From positions 332,616 to 396,615 of the forward strand of contig KN832881.1 of NCBI GenBank assembly GCA_000827325.1: a stretch of 64,000 nt of DNA. Reading direction: 5' to 3'. The notes under the pieces were generated by a model. That model did not search any database, was not told where the DNA came from, and worked only from the letters and a program-made list of their open reading frames with translations. The translations under genes and the position numbers were made by a program. Source of the DNA: Oidiodendron maius Zn. Its lineage: Eukaryota > Ascomycota > Leotiomycetes > Myxotrichaceae. This document shows positions 57,472-64,000 of the stretch, in pieces. How positions within the stretch are numbered: the first letter of the stretch is position 1; every line of letters begins with the position of its first letter.

Positions 57472-59863
57472 TACATCGAGAATTTTCTCGACTAGCGATG
57501 TTGAGAGAGGATCATTGCGTTGCATTGCTCATTAGCAGAGATTGTGAAATCTCGTCTGTTGATCTTTGAAAGTCAAGGAGGTGGACATGGTGCAGGGAGC
57601 TAGCTCTGAGGCTAAGTTATAAGCATGTCGTTATAGCAGCAATAACACGTAGACATTCATTCCTCTCATTCCAATAAATATATGTCATACGAGTATGCTT
57701 ATTTGTGCATATTTGACTATGTATGTCCGTAGTGTTATACTAGATGCCAATGTCCCGATCACTACTTCTCTGAATCTCTACCTTCTATATATACTATATC
57801 CAGCCCTATAACGACAACGTTCAAGAATCTATGACTCTTGTGACTGCGTAGGACTGATATATTACATGTAATAATTTTTCGCCAGAGAGTTAAATTGAAG
57901 TAAAATTATCAAGATTGGTTCCTGTCTTAGGCAGAAACTTAAAAATAAATATACTTCATAAGAGGGGTATCTCGATGATAAGACTGATGACCATTATATT
58001 CTCCAGCTGTCTACACTCCTAAAGTTGACTGTTTTGAAGTTTGCCGCGTTGGAGTACAGATATCTCTACAGACCCTGGTTTTCGGTTTTCCTTCCTGTAG
58101 GATGTACTGCACCGGTTTGATACGAAAACTTCAGAGTTATGTTAAGCACATCAGTACCAGGACCACCGGAAGGGAAGAATTGCCGAGAGAAATATTGCTT
58201 TGATTGATGTTTCTTGGTGGCATTATCACGCAAGATAAATCAACTAGAAGCTGGTTCGTATCACTGTTGCCTCATATCGCCGGGCAACTACGGTTACATT
58301 CCTGGGACACTATAAAGGAAGTGTTAGTGAAGTTCTTATGGATCGAAACAATACATGAACAGGTGTGTAAAGATTTATGGGGTGAAGTTATATATCCTGT
58401 AGCACAACATGACAGGTAGAGTCCCAATTATTCTTTTATCCAGTGCTAGGCTATAAGCCTATAATAATATTATTACAATCAGGAGTAACGAAATTAGGAG
58501 TCGTTTAATCTATACCTCCTATAAGGCGGATATTCGCAACCAAATTGTCAACAGCAAACTAGTCCGATCTTATACTTTCACAGCCTCTAGATGAGGCGGA
58601 AGATGCGTTCCTGGAAATTGCTGGTACTCCAATCATTAAATTGACCAATTTTCGCTTTTAATAGAATTATCTCCCCCAGAAATCTTAGAGGTCAGCAAAT
58701 CAACAGGGTAGGACTTGGCGGGAGGTACTGAAGTATTAGAAGCGCTTTCAAACGCCTGGCAGGTTCCTAAGGGACAGATGTCTCGGGCTGGCAAGAACAA
58801 GTGTCCTGAGATCAGAGACTAGGCTACTCGTATTCGGGTCCATTCAAGCTAAGAACCTCGACATTGTAGCACAATCGCAAACTGCACCCCCAAAAATTAG
58901 AATGAGCACAAATAAAGGCATCCTGGAGCTAGATCCTGCACTTTCAGCTATGCGTAGTAGAAATGGCACTCAAGGATTTCCAATTACTCTTTGTAAATAA
59001 TTAGATTGGACTCAGGATTCTGATGAGAAAGAATAAAAAGAAGGCTTTGTGGATTAAAAATCTTAACTTATTCCTCAACATATTTTATTAGCGAGCGGAT
59101 CATATATGCAAATTGATCACTCCGTACCTGTTTTAGCACTATCAGGGTAAATATAATAACCAACAAATTAATTAGAAACCCACTTCATTAGGCATGTACA
59201 AGCAGTATGTAATAGAGATCTACATAGACTACATACCGGTAGTGTATATGGTTGTATAGTCCACCCTTAATGTACTAGAAGGCAGTTATTGACACAATAA
59301 TGGAGAATTGAAATGGGACATGGTATGTCTTTACAGCACCTCTAATACTTAAGAAGTGACTTTTCTGATGAGCTTCTATTACAAGAGCAGTTCAACATTC
59401 ATTTAACTCATTGGAGTTGTTGTTGATTAAGAAAAACGAGTGTCAAGCATACTTCCTAGTCATAAAAATAAGGTCCGGCGTGTCTCATATTGTAGCTAAT
59501 GCCACTGAGTATATAAAAAGGATGGCAATAATTCAAAACAAAAATTTTAAAAAATAATGACTGTATCCAAAACCAGCCACTCTCCTTTAAACCCTCTACT
59601 AAATCATATCCATCTCCCAGCATGTCGTATTCAAACGGAATTGTGGCCACACTCCCTCCCGGACAATGGAGCTGCTGGATCTTATTATCTGCTTACAGCC
59701 AAATTACAACCATTGTCAATATTAGGAAGATATATGTAACCTCCGTCCTAGCCCTTCCCAGATACTCTTCTTCTCCTTTCCCTCCCTTTGGCTATCTCTC
59801 TCTCCTCTCTCTGACTACCATCATCGCCACCACTACCTCCTGCCTCGCCGTTGCCTTGCCATT
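57472..59863. other. AT-rich decayed region left of the polyketide synthase
   Basis: About 2.4 kb, mostly AT-rich with many stops. One piece at 58204-58419 looks like a transcription factor tail (separate entry). Around 58880-59010 a 44-codon frame is open without a known motif. The last 300 bases are C/T-rich. Confidence 0.45.
58204..58419 (+). pseudogene. Possible C-terminal fragment of a fungal Zn2Cys6-type regulator
   Basis: The 71-codon frame includes RSWFVSLLPHIAGQLRLHSW and VLVKFLWIETIHEQVCKDLW, a W/L-rich pattern seen near the end of some fungal zinc-cluster regulators. No 5' part with a zinc cluster or MHR domain is found in the surrounding AT-rich DNA. A degenerate relic is the simplest reading; the assignment rests on pattern memory alone. 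Confidence 0.3.
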
Positions 59864-60541
59864 ATGTCTGCCTCCGCTGCCCCTGCTGCTCCTACTGCTG
59901 CTTCTGGTCCTCTCCGCTCCGTGCCCTGCCGCCGCTGCCTCTGGACTTTGGCCCGTTGGTATGGCTCTGGTTCTGCGCCGTCCTGCTTAGAAGATTCTTG
60001 TAAGTATCGACTGCCGCGCATGTGCCTCTAATGTAATGCTAATGAGTATAGCTGTAGGTACAAAATGTGGTGCATTGCGAAAATTTGGAAAGACCTGCTT
60101 TATTGTAAGTTTATATCCATTCCTGTGAGGTCGCTCCTACCACCATTCATGGCATTATTAACACTGGCATAGCCTGTGTGCGTTTTGAAAGCCCGTGGTA
60201 TTTGTCTCTTGGCCACTGTCTCTGCACAACCAATTAACATAGCAAGTCTGACCCGTGAATCACTGGAGCTTCACTAATCATTATGATAGGCCGCAGTGAC
60301 TGCCGTGCAGACCGCTGCTAAGAAGGGTCTACAGGTGGTCAAAACAGCAAAACGCATCTACAGAGAAGACGGATGCTACCGATGGTGCCGGGGCCGCCAA
60401 GCTCTTGGAACGCCGGGTCGTTGCTGCTGAGGCGCTGACCGCCGAAGCGAGACGCTTGGCTGATGCTCTTAGAAGCTTTCCAGCGGGAGTAGACGAACAA
60501 CTTTTTGCTCCTAATAGCCTGTCACAATTAAAAGGTACTTA
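59864..60541 (+). pseudogene. Small Cys-patterned gene with an apparent frame break
   Basis: Exons 59864-59999, 60052-60104 and one from 60290 are joined by good introns (GTAAGT donors; gctaatg...ATAG and actaatc...GATAG acceptors). The N-terminal part has a spaced Cys pattern (VPCRRCLW, SCLEDSS, TKCGALRKFGKTC), then AAVTAVQTAAKKGLQ. The expected helical end (AKLLERRVVAAEALTAEARR, LADALRSFPAGVDE) lies in another frame and stops near 60541. I recall small mould genes with this Cys start and Leu/Ala/Arg helix end, so the two halves probably belong together and a small insertion or deletion broke the frame. No short intron repairs it by ordinary rules. Function unknown. Confidence 0.4.
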
Positions 60542-60826
60542 AATAATTCTTAGAAGGCAATATGTCAGTGTCTGGAGGAAATGCACTAGCCACATGAGAG
60601 GATATAAGTCACTATATCTCACAAGCGAAACTTTATTTCAACTATATTCGTTTTATGGATAGTTTCACTAAACTTAGCAGAGCTCTCTAAAACCAACTTA
60701 TTATACTGTCTTGTAATAATGCATTGTAATAACAGGAAGGTCTACAGATATAAGAATTATAGATATTTACCTAAGAACAGCCCAACAGCAATTATCCCAC
60801 TTCTAAAATAGTACCTTCTAGCTCCA

Positions 60827-63800
60827 CTACAATCCAAATAGAATTTCATACAAGAACTTGTATCCTGGAACAACACCCTTCACCCAGTCTGTGCTTCCGG
60901 GCTTCAAAAATAAGTCAAAAATGTGCGGCTTTCTTGGCAACACGAGCAGTTCGCTCTTTGTACCTGTCTCTCTCAGTGCCTCATCAAAGGCGACAGACAT
61001 ATCAATAGGCACGACGTCATCCTGTGAGCCATGCACAATGAAGGTTGGCGTTCTGTAACGTCCGAGATTGACTTGAGCCAGTGGACTGACGGCTTGAATG
61101 CGTTCTCGGCTTGGCTTCTTATACTGGTCATCGGCCCGAAATCCATCCAGAAGGATGGAAACGGCGTTGCGCTCATTGAATGTCACAAATACCATTTCAG
61201 AGCGGGGATCGCCCGGGAATAGGCCGCCAACGGAAGCGTCTTTGGTAGGGATATCATATGCCGCGATCTTGTATGGCATCAGCGTCTAAACAAAATAGAG
61301 AGGACGAAAAACTAGATACTCACTGGTGTTGGCGACAAGCTCTCTGCAATCTCATATTTAGACATTGTCGTGTTGGGAAATCCAGCAGGACGACGTTCGC
61401 TCCAACCTGCAACAACTTAGTTGATGCCGTGGCTAAATAGTGCCACGATCACTTACATGGATGCTCAAAATCTGAAGGGCCGTAGAAATTCAAGATACCA
61501 GCGGGTGGCTTCACGCCCACTTCAGCAGCAGTCCATGCCGCACTCATTGCTAGAGTGGCTCCGGTTGACCATCCAATCATCACGACTCTCTCAGGATCGG
61601 CAACGGCGTTATGACTTTTGATTATCTCGGGGAGAACCTTCCGAGCCCAGACTAGAGAATCGCGGACGTCTTCCATGGCAACGTCGATGCCCACTTCAGG
61701 ACACAATCGGTAGTCAATGCTCACAGGGATGATCCCCTCGTCCAAAAGCAATGGGATCTGCCACGGTCGAATCACGCTCTTGGAAAAAGTCATAAAACCA
61801 CCACCGTGGACAAGTAACGCTTTCGGAGAATTTAGCTGGTGGATCTTAAAGGACGCGAATGATACACCCAACTTACCTATTGGCATTGGTCTTGAAGGCG
61901 GGCCATTAGTGGAAAAATATATGTCAGCCTGGATATCTAATCCATTGACACGCTTATACGTCACAGTCTCAGTTTCATAATTGTACCTTGACTTTTTCTT
62001 CGCGATTCCGTTGACTACCGATGCTCCAGCCTCATTCATGGATGCAATAATGATCTTGTGAGAGTCAGAAAGCTCACCAAAACCATCAGAGTAGGCAAAA
62101 GATTTGAACCCGGCATCTTTCATCATTCTCATCCAGACGTCAGGAGGCTGTAGCGGATAATCCCTTCCATCGGTGAAGGCCCACCACCCACTCAGCAGAC
62201 CAAAAACAAGATCGTACCAATCAATGATCTGGGTTACTTCAGAGAGCACGAGGAAACCACCTTCTCTGAGTAGCGAGCGGATCCTGATGGATGACTGCAC
62301 AACATCTGCCGTGGCATGCACAACGTTGGTTCCCAGGACCACATCATACTGGCCTTGAAGCTTGGCCGGCGCGTCTTTCTCCAAGTCAAGGGCCTGGAAT
62401 TCCATCCATTTATATTGAGCAAACTTTTTTTTCGCTGCCTTGACAAGCTTAGGTGATACATCTGTGAAGGTGTATTGAACTGGCCTACCAATGCCGTTAA
62501 GCATCTTGGCTAGACTTGTCGTGGTCCCACCGAATCCGCCACCAACCTCGAGTATTCTGATACCCCCCTCACCGCCTTTAGAGAAGATTCTTTCCATTAA
62601 GTCGACTAAGGTCTCGGTGGCGATGCTAAGCTGAGGTGAATAGCCATAATACTGGTTCAAGAGTTCCATACCCTCTGCATTGCCGAAGAGTAAACGAATC
62701 GGATCTTGCTTACCAGTCAAGCAAGCAGCGAGTTGCGATCCCGTACAGGCCATGAGCTTATTCTCACCTGCATATGCAGGGAAGGTATCTACTATCTCGC
62801 GCAAAATAGTCCCAGAGGGTGTCGGCGAGATTAGCTTTGATGTGCGGATCCTTGATCCCGATTTCGACTCTACAATTCCAAGCCTGATAAGAATGTCCCA
62901 CAAACGAGCCATTAGTTGTGCATGAGTTGGGAGATGGCCCACATTTGGAACGACGCGACCGGCCTCCATTTCCCACAGATCGACTCCAATATTTCTGAAA
63001 GCCTCAGCGATGTATGCGAGCATAAGCTCATCCTGCATTGGAGCAACGACAGTCCAATAGTCAGGAATGCTCCGCCTAGCTAGAAAATGCTCAAAGGCAT
63101 CACCTGCTTTAGACAAAGCCTGAACAGGATCTTCGAAATCTGGTGGCTCATTCTTACGGGCTGCCCAGTCCGCGGCAGTGGGAGGCTGCATTGATGGCAG
63201 AGACTTTGTCCCCTCTGTCGAAGAAGATTGACTCGATTCTCGAAAGTGATCCTCAACAAGCTTGTTGATATCACTAGAGCCTTGTCCTACGTCCTTTATT
63301 AATCCGGCAATAGTTGACTCGTTTCCGAAGTCATCACCGAGCTCAACCCCAAAAATATCTTCAATCTCAGACTTCAATTCGACAATAGACAAGGAATCAA
63401 CACCAAGACTGTCTAGACTGGATTGCTGATCAATAGCAGCAACTGGCTTGCCAGAGTGCTCGGATATCAGCACTAGCAGCTTGGATATTTTTTCCGGTGT
63501 TGGCCCTAATAGTCGAGACTTGGATCCTGGTTTTCCACAGGAGGCAGGCACTGATACAGACTTTTTGGGTGCCTTATCCTTCATAACCAGCTTGCACAAT
63601 TCACCGTAGGTCATCTCAACAATTTTAGCCATGTCGACCTCAGCCCCAAAAGTCGACTCGAGGTTCTCAGCAAATTCCGAGGCAGCCAAAGAGTCAATAC
63701 CTAGCTCACCCATGTTTGTGCCATTTGGTATTGGTTCAGCAGAAATTTCAACAAATGTGCTAAGGAGTTCTCGAAATTGATCTTCACAATCACCCCATTC

Positions 63801-64000
63801 CTCGTTATCGACTTCGTCTAGAGTAATATCAGCACTACTCTGACTTGTGGAAGGCGTAAGAACGACTTGTGGACGAGGATTTGACTTCGTATCTGACTTT
63901 GAATTCGAGCCTTGATTTACGGACTCCAGTAGCTTGTTGAGCTTCGTCAAAGGGAGCTTGGAAAACTGAACGCCATTGATTGTTATCAGCAGTTTACCGT
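60827..64000 (-). CDS. Non-reducing polyketide synthase, C-terminal part (PT end-ACP-ACP-CMeT-esterase)
   Basis: Partial: the gene enters from beyond 64000. Exons here are 61457-64000 (open to the edge), 61324-61406 and 60827-61285; introns of 50 and 38 bp keep the frame. First come the last PT residues (INGVQFSKLPLTKLNKLL). Two acyl carrier domains follow with phosphopantetheine serines in ELGIDSL (about 63690) and LGVDSLS (about 63393). Next is a C-methyltransferase domain (about 63050-62150) with SAM motif ILEVGGGFGGTTTSLAK near 62550. Last is an alpha/beta hydrolase release domain with HGGGF (61794-61811), nucleophile GWSTG (about 61560-61575), Asp in GSQDDVVP and His in RKPHIF. This order is that of methylated orsellinate-type synthases such as AusA and MpaC, which release acids or esters by this domain. 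The product cannot be named. Confidence 0.92.

Overview
The window looks like nuclear DNA of a filamentous ascomycete (Pezizomycotina), most likely Eurotiales (Aspergillus/Penicillium type). The genes carry many short introns (38-185 bp, mostly about 50) with GT-AG borders and CTAAC/CTGAC-type branch sites. Coding stretches alternate with AT-rich, gene-poor stretches, and the gene set (CYP53 benzoate hydroxylase, Rad53-type kinase, PEX5, a non-reducing polyketide synthase, DAL5-type transporter) is that of a mould. All exon structures were built by hand from splice signals and reading-frame continuity.

Layout. 1-6.3 kb is a gene-poor, repeat-bearing stretch with one small three-exon membrane protein ending in PPPY. 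6.3-24.1 kb is a conserved block: a long LaeA-like methyltransferase (+), CYP53 P450 (-), GT90 glycosyltransferase (-), ribulose-phosphate 3-epimerase (-), Tpa1/Ofd1 prolyl hydroxylase (-), a class V aminotransferase (+) and a Rad53/Chk2-type FHA kinase (+). 25.1-25.9 kb is a GPI-anchored Ser/Thr-rich wall protein (-).

28-39 kb is an accessory island. It holds a broken short-chain dehydrogenase, a zinc-cluster-less fungal transcription factor (+), a secreted type B carboxylesterase (-) divergent from a DAL5-family transporter (+), and a small GPI/KRE9-like protein (+). Secreted hydrolase, uptake protein and regulator side by side suggest a small nutrient-use module, possibly under CreA control.

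39-47 kb returns to conserved genes: an unrecognised 206-aa protein, PEX5, a mitochondrial-type two-RRM protein whose start codon is split by an intron, and a bHLH regulator. About 6.2 kb upstream of the bHLH gene has no credible coding sequence. At 53.4-54.2 kb a 441-bp TA-flanked MITE sits inside the frame of a small membrane-protein gene.

54.8-57.5 kb holds an Old Yellow Enzyme (+) and a basic, probably nuclear protein of unknown role (+). 57.5-60.8 kb is AT-rich and decayed (a transcription-factor tail and a small Cys-rich gene with a frame break). The right edge is the C-terminal part of a non-reducing PKS (PT end-ACP-ACP-CMeT-esterase, -) that runs off the window, so a secondary-metabolite cluster probably lies beyond 64 kb. 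No rRNA, tRNA or CRISPR was found.
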